From an uncultured Bacteroidales bacterium (GTDB lineage Bacteria > Bacteroidota > Bacteroidia > Bacteroidales > Bacteroidaceae), in NCBI GenBank assembly GCA_902779085.1, contig CACYZY010000002.1:310001-374000 (forward strand): DNA of 64,000 nt. The letters run 5' to 3'. Positions 47,605 to 54,856 of the stretch are shown in pieces (position 1 is the stretch's first letter; the number at the start of each line of letters is the position of its first letter). The notes under the pieces are model-generated. The model ran no database searches. It worked only from the letters and a program-made list of their open reading frames with translations, and had not been told where the DNA came from. A program made the position numbers and the translations under genes.

Positions 47605-48360
47605 ATGGATAAGAATATATCATTTAAATTGAGAATATGGCGTCAGAACGGTCCTAAGGAGAAAGGACATTTTGACGAGTTCCAGATGAACGATATACCA
47701 GGTGACACCTCATTCCTCGAAATGCTCGACATCCTGAATGAGCAGATCGTTAGCTCAGGCAATGAACCTGTGGTGTTCGACCACGACTGTCGTGAAGGTA
47801 TCTGCGGTATGTGCTCACTCTATATCAATGGCCATCCTCATGGTCCTGCTACAGGTGCTACCACTTGCCAGATCTATATGCGTCGTTTCAAGGATGGCGA
47901 CACCATCACCGTTGAGCCTTGGCGTTCAGCAGGTTTCCCTGTTATCAAGGATTTGATGGTTGATCGTTCTGCTTTTGATAAGATTATGCAGGCTGGTGGT
48001 TTCATTACCGTTCGCACAGGTGCTCCTCAGGATGCCAATGCCCTGCCTATTCCTAAGGAGGTGGCTGACGAGGCTATGGATGCAGCAGCTTGTATCGGTT
48101 GCGGTGCTTGTGTAGCAGCTTGCAAGAATGGTTCTGCCATGCTGTTCGTTTCATCTAAGGTTACGCAGCTCAATTTGTTGCCACAAGGCAAGCCAGAGGC
48201 TTTGCGCCGTGCTAAGGCCATGCTGAGCAAGATGGATGAGCTGGGCTTTGGTAACTGTACCAACACTCGCGCTTGTGAGGCTGAGTGCCCGAAGAATGAG
48301 ACCATCATCAACATCGCACACCTCAACCGTGACTTCATCAAGGCTAAATTGAAAGACTAA
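47605..48360 (+). CDS. Fumarate reductase/succinate dehydrogenase iron-sulfur subunit
   Basis: Electron-transfer subunit of 251 residues. [2Fe-2S] ligands lie in [10 protein letters not shown] (about 65-74), with a further Cys in TTCQIY; the [4Fe-4S]/[3Fe-4S] ligands lie in [11 protein letters not shown] (about 158-168), with CEAECP near 229. It is the last gene of the operon; a long hairpin follows at 48372-48429. Confidence 0.96.
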   Translation: MDKNISFKLRIWRQNGPKEKGHFDEFQMNDIPGDTSFLEMLDILNEQIVSSGNEPVVFDHDCREGICGMCSLYINGHPHGPATGATTCQIYMRRFKDGDTITVEPWRSAGFPVIKDLMVDRSAFDKIMQAGGFITVRTGAPQDANALPIPKEVADEAMDAAACIGCGACVAACKNGSAMLFVSSKVTQLNLLPQGKPEALRRAKAMLSKMDELGFGNCTNTRACEAECPKNETIINIAHLNRDFIKAKLKD

Positions 48361-48371
48361 CCTCTTTTATA

Positions 48372-48429
48372 TATATAGCTGCTGAAAGAGGCGGAGCAAT
48401 AATGCCCCGCCTCTTTCAGCAGCTATATA
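48372..48429. terminator. 23-bp perfect hairpin after fumarate reductase
   Basis: Perfect 23-bp inverted repeat (48372-48394 and 48407-48429, containing GCTGCTGAAAGAGGCGG) with a 12-nt loop. It is much longer than the other terminators here and lacks a T tract on the plus strand, so it may mainly protect the mRNA end. It directly precedes a 23-bp tandem array. Confidence 0.7.
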
Positions 48430-48432
48430 CGC

Positions 48433-48570
48433 ATTACTAATCTCCGGGGCTGCACATTACTAATCTCCGGGGCTGCATATTACTAATCTCTCGGCCTATA
48501 CATTACCAATGTCTCGAGCTATTTATTTCAAGTATCGCAGCACATTCATTACTAATCTTTCAGAGTGTAG
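48433..48570. repeat. 23-bp tandem repeat array (6 units)
   Basis: Units start at 48433, 48456, 48479, 48502, 48525 and 48548, exactly 23 bp apart. The first two are nearly identical (ATTACTAATCTCCGGGG core), the third, fourth and sixth keep ATTACTAATCT-like starts, and the fifth is degenerate. No spacers are present, so it is not a CRISPR array. Confidence 0.85.
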
Positions 48571-48883
48571 GGTTTTAAAGTGTAACCACATGCTTTATTA
48601 GTGTTCGTTTTACGCTTATTTATCTTGTATTTGTATTTGACTAACTTATGTTAGTTTATTAATGCCTTGCATTTTTACAATGAAGATTATGGTATATCTG
48701 TTAACTTATTGACTATAAGTGTAAAAAATAGTTACTTGATTTTTAAAATGGAATTATCTGAATTGTTTATATAAATTACTATGGAACAAAAACGTGGAAC
48801 AAAGGGTTTAAAAAGTCAAGGTTATTTACCTTTTCATCCAACAAGACTCTGCTAAGTAATTATAAGTCGACCTTAAAAATTGC
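48571..48883. other. AT-rich spacer without recognised features
   Basis: About 310 bp between the tandem array and element A. Only short hairpins (for example ACTAAC/GTTAGT near 48641) and a local GGAACAAA duplication (48783, 48796) are seen; no credible ORF. Confidence 0.6.
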
Positions 48884-49149
48884 AAAAAACTCTTCACTCT
48901 TCACAATGATGGTTCAACGCATTGTAGTACAATGATTTATCATCGTGAAGACTTGTCTCAGGTCTTCACAAGTCTTCACAAGCCTTCACGGCTAAGTATA
49001 CTTTTTTTTGTTTGTGACAACCTAAATCAGAGAGTGACAAGATGTGATGAGGCGTGAATAGATGTGAAGAGGTAAGTTGCCTCTTCACGCTAATAACCTA
49101 TTATTAATCAGTGTGATATGTCATGCCTGTGAAGAGTGAAGACTTTTTT
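48884..49149. repeat. Palindromic repeat element A (TCTTCAC type)
   Basis: A 266-bp element bounded by 22-bp inverted arms (48884-48905 and 49128-49149; core CTTCACTCTTCACA) with one mismatch. The left half carries GTCTTCACA-like units at 10-bp spacing (48962, 48972, 48982); the right half carries the opposite orientation, also at 10-bp spacing, as GTGA-centred units in 49031-49070. Together they can form a long imperfect hairpin. No ORF. Confidence 0.8.
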
Positions 49150-49175
49150 TAAGAATTTGTGAAATGAAAAATGAA

Positions 49176-49429
49176 TTAACACCCCAACACTTCATATTCT
49201 ATTCATAAGTTTCATAAATACAGTCGTTTATATCTATGAAGAGATGCCTCAACACTTCATAACACTTCATAAAGACTTCATGCTAACTAGAGACAATTTC
49301 TGACTGGATTAAATAAATTAGGAAATGACATGATATGAAGAGATATGAAGTGTTGGTGCAACACTTCATGTATTTAATGAACAGAAACACAGTTAGATAA
49401 TCATAAAATATGAAGTGTTGGGGTGTTTA
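49176..49429. repeat. Palindromic repeat element B (ACTTCAT type)
   Basis: A 254-bp element bounded by 23-bp inverted arms (49176-49198 and 49407-49429; core AACACCCCAACACTTCATATT without its last base) matching at 22 positions. Inside, AACACTTCAT repeats back to back at 49251 and 49261 with a third variant at 49271, and an 11-bp hairpin lies at 49345-49369. Same plan as element A, 26 bp away, but unrelated unit sequence. Confidence 0.8.
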
Positions 49430-49468
49430 CCCGAAAAAAATTTTTTCTAACTAGAAAATTTTTTCTTC

Positions 49469-49503
49469 CTCACGAGGGATAAAAAAGACTCACGAGGGAT
49501 AAA
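49469..49503. repeat. Direct repeat CTCACGAGGGATAAA (20-bp period)
   Basis: Two identical 15-bp copies (49469-49483, 49489-49503), start to start 20 bp, between element B and the next inverted repeat. Confidence 0.75.
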
Positions 49504-49510
49504 TTGAAAT

Positions 49511-49613
49511 GGTGGCTTGCTTGGAGTAAGCACTCCGTTTAGCGGAAGTAAAACTAGTGGTTACTAGAACTAAACGGCCCTCTTACTTCCGCTTAGTCGC
49601 TTAAGGATAAAAA
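49511..49613. repeat. Inverted repeat element D (TTACTTCCGCTTA type)
   Basis: 13-bp arms at 49539-49551 and 49583-49595 with 12 matches, around a CTAG-based inner hairpin. The motif CTTACTTCCGCTTAG (49582-49596) matches one in element C (32252-32266) at 14 of 15 positions, linking the two loci. Confidence 0.65.
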
Positions 49614-49628
49614 CAGTTTAGAACTTTG

Positions 49629-49738
49629 CACGCTCTATTTATATTGCTTAGAGGCTTTAATTATAGCTTTTAGGGGCTTTATTCATAGGCTTTTGAGGCT
49701 TTAACCATAGTGTAAGTAAGCCTTAATCATATTTTTAT
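49629..49738. repeat. 22-bp tandem repeat array (4-5 units)
   Basis: GAGGCTTTAA-like unit starts lie at 49651, 49673, 49695 and 49717, exactly 22 bp apart, with a weaker unit at 49629. The last unit is diverged (TAAGCCTTAA). Confidence 0.8.
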
Positions 49739-49751
49739 GAGAATATAATAA

Positions 49752-49779
49752 GAGGAGGTATCCTCACGGACACCCCCTC
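49752..49779 (-). terminator. Distal terminator of SusC/D operon 2
   Basis: 12-bp stem (49752-49763 with 49768-49779), 4-nt loop, then a T-rich tract on the minus strand. It resembles the operon 1 terminator (32498-32526) in sequence and position. Confidence 0.7.
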
Positions 49780-49808
49780 CCGAATTAGTAATTTTAAAAA
49801 AGAGTTAC

Positions 49809-49830
49809 ATTGTGTTTAAGGAAACACAAT
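49809..49830 (-). terminator. Proximal terminator of SusC/D operon 2
   Basis: Perfect 9-bp stem ATTGTGTTT / AAACACAAT with a 4-nt loop, 21 bp beyond the susD2 stop, followed on the minus strand by CTTTTTT. Confidence 0.75.
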
Positions 49831-49851
49831 TAACCATTTATAAGTTTCCTA

Positions 49852-51291
49852 TTATTTGAACAGCCAAGCCTTTGTGCTGTAGATGTAAGTACCATCACCA
49901 TAGGCTGCAGCCACATTAGGGTTAGACAGCACAGAGCTGTTGCCATAAGGCAGTACTTCCGGCCAGCGGTTTATTCCAGACTGGTTGTTGTACGGGTTAG
50001 TAAGAACGATGAAATTCTCGCCCATAGCCTGCATACGTCTGATGTCAGTATAAGTCTCAGCCTGACCGTCGACAGCCAGTGCCAGATACTTCTGTTCAAA
50101 GACAGTCTTCAGTGTAGGAGTGCCAAGGGAAGCTGCGAATTCCTCTCCGTCAGCATCTTCACCTAACCATTCAGCCTGCTCGTTTACAGAAGCTGCCACA
50201 CCAGCTTGGAAAGCATCTGTAGCATCCTCCCCAGAACGTAGCTGTGCCTCTGCCAGGATGAAGTAAAGCTCTGGCAGTCCAATGATGGTAACAGGCTGTG
50301 ATCCCAGGTCATAGTAGAGAGGGTAGTCATACCACGTACTTACCTTTGCAGCCTCTGCATCACCTGGATCCACGGCAGCGTCACCGTTGTAGAATTCGTA
50401 ACGTGGGTCGTCGTTAGCGGCCATCAGGTTGGCAACATGTGTGCTCGGTGCAGTATAATGGCGGCTCCAGATGAAAGCGCTCCATGGATTGTCGCACGTC
50501 ACACCATTGAACTCTGTCACCTGCATTCCAGAGAAGCCCAGCTCAAGAGCCTTCTTGGCAGCTTCCTTCGCCTGAGCTACGGCACTGCTGTTTACCTTAG
50601 ACTGGTGAATCAGGTAGCGTGCCTTAACGGCGTACGCTGCAGCAAGCCAAGAATTCACGTTACCGCCATACACCAGATCCTGGTCACTGAGGTTTCTCAT
50701 ACCTGCTGCATTTCCCAGGTTGTCGATTGCCTTATCCAGTGTGGCAATGATATCAGTATAGATAGACTGCTGTGAATCCAGTGCCGGTTGCATATTTTCA
50801 TTTCCCTTGAGTGCCTCGCTATATGGTATGTCACCGTGCATGTCAGTCAGATAGCCAGCGTTTAGAGCCTTCAGGACCTGAGCAGCGCCCAGTACGTCGA
50901 GCTGTCCGCCACTTGAAGCCTCTCCATTCTCTACTTTGTCAATTACCTGCTGCAGGTTCATCAAATTAGAATAAGTAGAACCCCATACGTTGTTGAAAGT
51001 AGTTGATGCAGCCAACTCCACTGACTGGCGAAGCTCTGCCTTCATCAGCTGGTTGTTGCCGGAGCCTACCAGCTGCTCAGTGATGGAGCTGGTATAGAAT
51101 GCGTAGTCACCGGAAACGGTGCTGAAAGCGGTGCTCATGATAGCCTCACTCATCTGCAGTCTCGCAGCAACGATTTCAGCAGTCGGGTGGTGTGTATCCT
51201 TGTTGATCTTGTCCATTGTGTCATCGCCGCAAGAAGATAACGCCAGCATTGCAGTGGACAATGTTAATAATATATATTTTTTCATATTCAT
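49852..51291 (-). CDS. SusD/RagB-like outer-membrane lipoprotein (SusD-like_2 type), pair 2
   Basis: 479-residue surface lipoprotein with lipobox ALSSC (Cys21). It is related to the pair 1 SusD over its whole length (shared FNNVWGSTYSNL-type segment, DIPYSEALKG and LDSQQSIY, and the C-terminal YTDIRRMQAMGENF). It is the partner of SusC2, 26 bp upstream. Cargo unknown; no enzymes are encoded nearby. An alternative start 6 bp downstream (second Met) is possible. Confidence 0.92.
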   Translation of the reverse strand: MNMKKYILLTLSTAMLALSSCGDDTMDKINKDTHHPTAEIVAARLQMSEAIMSTAFSTVSGDYAFYTSSITEQLVGSGNNQLMKAELRQSVELAASTTFNNVWGSTYSNLMNLQQVIDKVENGEASSGGQLDVLGAAQVLKALNAGYLTDMHGDIPYSEALKGNENMQPALDSQQSIYTDIIATLDKAIDNLGNAAGMRNLSDQDLVYGGNVNSWLAAAYAVKARYLIHQSKVNSSAVAQAKEAAKKALELGFSGMQVTEFNGVTCDNPWSAFIWSRHYTAPSTHVANLMAANDDPRYEFYNGDAAVDPGDAEAAKVSTWYDYPLYYDLGSQPVTIIGLPELYFILAEAQLRSGEDATDAFQAGVAASVNEQAEWLGEDADGEEFAASLGTPTLKTVFEQKYLALAVDGQAETYTDIRRMQAMGENFIVLTNPYNNQSGINRWPEVLPYGNSSVLSNPNVAAAYGDGTYIYSTKAWLFK

Positions 51292-51317
51292 TTCTTTTTT
51301 TAGTGTCGAAATATGCT

Positions 51318-54300
51318 TTAGAATTGAATCTTCAGACCACCACCGAAACTTGAGGTGTTAGGCACTGAGAATCGCTCGAAGTAACCACCCATGTTGTTGT
51401 TACCCTGTGATGCCTCAGGATCGAATGCCTTCAGCTTTGACCAAACGAGTATGTTGCGGGCGAAAGCGAATACAGAGAGGTTGATACCTGCGAACTTCGG
51501 CAGGTCGTAGTTCAGCGTTACGTCACGCAGCTTGAAGAAGCTTGTGTCATATACACCAGCCTCTGTGATGTCATTCAAAGTCTGCCAGTAGTCCTGCTTG
51601 CTTACCTCAATGGTATTAGGTGCGCCGGTTGCCTCGTCAATACCCTCGACAACCATTGTCCCCTCATGATATGGCAGAGATTCCTCGGTAACACCGAAAT
51701 AGTTCATCACAAGGTTGGTACCGTGATACATCCTACCTCCCTTCTGGTAGCTCCAAGTTGTATTCAGGCTCAGTCTCTTCCAACGGGCGCTGAAGTTGAT
51801 ACCTGCAGTCCAGTCAGGAGAAGCGTTGCCCAGATCCTGGCTGTCACCGGTTGCCTGTGGCAGACCATTGAGGAGCAGCATGTTGCCTGCATCGTCACGC
51901 TTGATGGCCACACCATAGATATTAGGATATGTGTTGCCTGCCTGTGCACGTACCTGCGGCTCAACGAAACCACCCAGCATGATTGACTCAACGCCCGGAG
52001 CCAGCTCAACCACCTTGTTGTTGAGCTTGGTGAAGTTCACGCCCAGGTTCACATCCCAGTCCTTGGTCTGGACGATTGCAGCGTTGATGGAGAACTCGTG
52101 AGCGTGCGTGCGCATCTTACCTGCGTTGGTAACCATCGAGCTATAGCCTGTTGACGGATCCATAGGCACAGAGAAAATCTGATCCTTGATGTTCTGCAGA
52201 GAATAGGTATATTCCATACGCAGGCGGCCATTGAAGAACGCCAGGTCTGCACCTACTTCCCAGTTAACGGTATTCTGCGGCTTCAAGTTCGGGTCATACA
52301 GCGTTGAACTTGGCACGTATGCAGACACGCCGCTTGGCAAAGGATAGCTGACAGGCGTGTACGTGTAGAAACCACCGCCATATTCAGGTGTAGTATAATA
52401 CGTATTGTAGTAAGTACCAGCCTGACCAACCTGTGCGAATGAAGCACGCAGCTTACCATAGGTCAGCACTTTCTGCTTCTGGAAGAAAGGCAGCTGAGTG
52501 AACTCCCAGCCCAGAGATACTGATGGGTAGAAGAAGCTGCGGCTGCCGCGAGGCATGGTAGATACATAGTCGTTACGGCCGGTCACGGTCAGGAACAGCT
52601 GGTTCTTGTAGTCCAGAGATGCGCTTCCGAAGAAACCGACATTCCTTTCCTGACGCTTGTATTCACTTGCGCCCAGATTAGTAGCATTGTCAATAATAGG
52701 CATGCCGAAGAAGTTGAAGTTGGTGCCATAGTAGCTCCAGTTACGCATATGCTCCTGATTGAACTCATTACCCAGGATGACGTTCAGACCCCACTGGTTG
52801 TCAGCGCCGAAGTGACCGTCGAAGTTGACGGTAAACAGGTTGTTGAACACATTGTGCTGAGTACCGTAGTTGTCAATCTCGCCCTTGGTATTCATGGCAG
52901 AACCGATTTCACCCATGTCTGCATAGTCAGAAGTCCAGATATCGATACCAGCCTGCTCGCGAATCTTCAGCGTGAAGTCACGGTATCCGATAGTCGGCTG
53001 GAACTCCACATAGGTGTTACCAAACACACGGTTGGTGTGCTGGCGGTATTCCTCGTAGCCTTCAGAGAACCAGTATGGGTTGTTGAAGGAGGTTGAGCGG
53101 AATGAGATCTGTTTAGTAGGATCATTCGGCGCGTGGAAAGGAATACCCTTCAGGTCGTATTCAGCAGGAGCTGAGTAAACCACGTTCATGATACCTGAGT
53201 TGGCACCAGGAGCCGCAGTCACCTTGTTAGAAGAGTAGTTGGCAGAGAAGCCTGCGGTCCACTTGTCGTTGATCTTCCAGTCCACCAAACCGCGGGCGCT
53301 CCAACGGCGCATGCCAGTTGAAGGGATGATACCATCCTGGTGCGAGTTGCTTACACCGAAAGAGTAGTTCAGACCGTTGATGTTCTGTGAGATGTTCACG
53401 TTGGTGTTCTCTGTGAAACCGGTTGTCAGATAGTCACCCACGTTGTCATAGATCTCGGGAGTGGTCCATCCATCCAGACCAGCAGCCACACGCTTAGGGT
53501 TGTAGTACATACCTTGATGCAAGCCCTCTGCCTGTGTGTATGCATTATCCACATTGCCGCCATAGTTAGGATCGTTAGCCAGGTCTGCAATCTTAGGACC
53601 CCAGCTCATGCTTGATGAAGGGTTGTAGGCGTTGATTCCGTTACCCTGGGCATAAGTAGTCTGACGCTGGAATTTCTTGGAAACTCTCTGTGCAGAGATA
53701 TCAGTAGATATGGTAATCTGCGGCTTGCTTGAAGTCTTGGAACCACGCTTTGTCGTGATAACGATCACACCGTTAGATGCGCGGATACCATACAATGCAG
53801 AGGCTGCCTGGCCCTTGAGGACGTTGATGGTCTCGATGTCGTCAGGGTTGATATCCAGTGTACGGTCAGAGATGTTAGCACCTTTTACAGAACTACCGGT
53901 AGAGAAGTCGGCAGTTGTATTGATAGGCATACCATCAACGACGTACAGAGGCTGGTTGTTGCCAGAGAATGAGCGTGCACCACGGATTACGATCTGTGAA
54001 GAAGCACCAGGGGCACCAGATGACTGGCGGATGTCCACACCTGTGAGCTTACCCTGAATGGCACTTGCCAGCGAGTTTGTACCAGCTGTGTTCAGCTGCT
54101 CGGACTTCAAGTCCTGTGCGGCATAACCCAAAGCTTTCCTGCTCTTTGTAATACCCATAGCTGTAACAACTACTTCATCCAGAAGCTCTGCATCCGGACG
54201 CAGCATCACTCGTACGGTTTCCCTGATAGCGACTTCCTGTGTCTGCATACCTACGAATGAAACCACCAATGTAGTTGCGTTACTTGGCACGTTGGAGATG

Positions 54301-54485
54301 GTGAAGTTACCGTCGATGTCGGTAATCGTACCCACGTTTGTGCCCTTAACTAAGACGGAGGCACCAACTACTGGTTCACCGTCTTCAGAAGAAGTGACAT
54401 TACCTGTCACTCTTGTGACCTGAGCGGTTGCCAACCCTATTCCTATGAACAGGCAGGTCAAGAACAGCATGAATTTCTTTTTCAT
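51318..54485 (-). CDS. SusC/RagA-type TonB-linked outer-membrane transporter, pair 2
   Basis: 1,055-residue TonB-dependent importer with the same architecture as SusC1: signal peptide (1-21), CarboxypepD-reg-like domain, LLDEVVVTAMG, plug with NGVIVITTKRG, and barrel ending GGGLKIQF. The first ~120 residues and the start-proximal leader are nearly identical to SusC1, while the substrate-facing barrel differs more. No perfect TAnnTTTG promoter was found upstream; two TATTTTG near-matches occur on the minus strand in 54530-54600. Confidence 0.96.
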   Translation of the reverse strand: MKKKFMLFLTCLFIGIGLATAQVTRVTGNVTSSEDGEPVVGASVLVKGTNVGTITDIDGNFTISNVPSNATTLVVSFVGMQTQEVAIRETVRVMLRPDAELLDEVVVTAMGITKSRKALGYAAQDLKSEQLNTAGTNSLASAIQGKLTGVDIRQSSGAPGASSQIVIRGARSFSGNNQPLYVVDGMPINTTADFSTGSSVKGANISDRTLDINPDDIETINVLKGQAASALYGIRASNGVIVITTKRGSKTSSKPQITISTDISAQRVSKKFQRQTTYAQGNGINAYNPSSSMSWGPKIADLANDPNYGGNVDNAYTQAEGLHQGMYYNPKRVAAGLDGWTTPEIYDNVGDYLTTGFTENTNVNISQNINGLNYSFGVSNSHQDGIIPSTGMRRWSARGLVDWKINDKWTAGFSANYSSNKVTAAPGANSGIMNVVYSAPAEYDLKGIPFHAPNDPTKQISFRSTSFNNPYWFSEGYEEYRQHTNRVFGNTYVEFQPTIGYRDFTLKIREQAGIDIWTSDYADMGEIGSAMNTKGEIDNYGTQHNVFNNLFTVNFDGHFGADNQWGLNVILGNEFNQEHMRNWSYYGTNFNFFGMPIIDNATNLGASEYKRQERNVGFFGSASLDYKNQLFLTVTGRNDYVSTMPRGSRSFFYPSVSLGWEFTQLPFFQKQKVLTYGKLRASFAQVGQAGTYYNTYYTTPEYGGGFYTYTPVSYPLPSGVSAYVPSSTLYDPNLKPQNTVNWEVGADLAFFNGRLRMEYTYSLQNIKDQIFSVPMDPSTGYSSMVTNAGKMRTHAHEFSINAAIVQTKDWDVNLGVNFTKLNNKVVELAPGVESIMLGGFVEPQVRAQAGNTYPNIYGVAIKRDDAGNMLLLNGLPQATGDSQDLGNASPDWTAGINFSARWKRLSLNTTWSYQKGGRMYHGTNLVMNYFGVTEESLPYHEGTMVVEGIDEATGAPNTIEVSKQDYWQTLNDITEAGVYDTSFFKLRDVTLNYDLPKFAGINLSVFAFARNILVWSKLKAFDPEASQGNNNMGGYFERFSVPNTSSFGGGLKIQF

Positions 54486-54536
54486 AAAAACTCTTTACTT
54501 AATAATAACTAATACTTGCTTGTTGTCGATTCTACA
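54486..54536 (-). other. Start-proximal leader of SusC2, shared with SusC1
   Basis: Matches 37299-37349 closely. Beyond this the divergent 54486-54856 gap is AT-rich; it contains the SusC3 promoter and leader and no gene. Confidence 0.7.
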
Positions 54537-54687
54537 AAATAGTGTCTAAAAAATTTACATTTATGAAAAAGTGAATATTATATTAGCAAAATAGAAGGTT
54601 TGTTCACGTTTTTGTTGCACATTTCTATTATTTCTTATCAAAAGCGAAGCATTTTTAATGTTAAATTTAAAAAAAATAGGCAAAAAA

Positions 54688-54760
54688 TTTGCAGAGTATT
54701 ATATTTTGGGTAATTTTGCACCCAATTATATGCTTTACGTTTATTAAGCAAATGGAATAT
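54688..54760 (+). promoter_or_regulatory. SusC3 promoter and distal leader, shared with SusC1
   Basis: TTTG (54688-54691), 19-bp spacer, TAATTTTG (54711-54718). The following GCACCCAATTAT and the TGCTT...AAGCAAATG stretch align with the SusC1 leader at 37421-37465. Transcription start near 54725 leaves about 130 nt before the ATG at 54857. Confidence 0.75.
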
Positions 54761-54856
54761 TAGGAAATTATGCATAAATGTAAATTTTCCTTATCATCTC
54801 CCGGTAATAAATTGCAAGCAGATATTTTGGAGTTTTTATTATCAAATATTAATTTT

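Noticed and set aside
48433-48570. 23-bp tandem repeats as a CRISPR array
   Set aside because: Units are contiguous without spacers and no cas gene is in the window.
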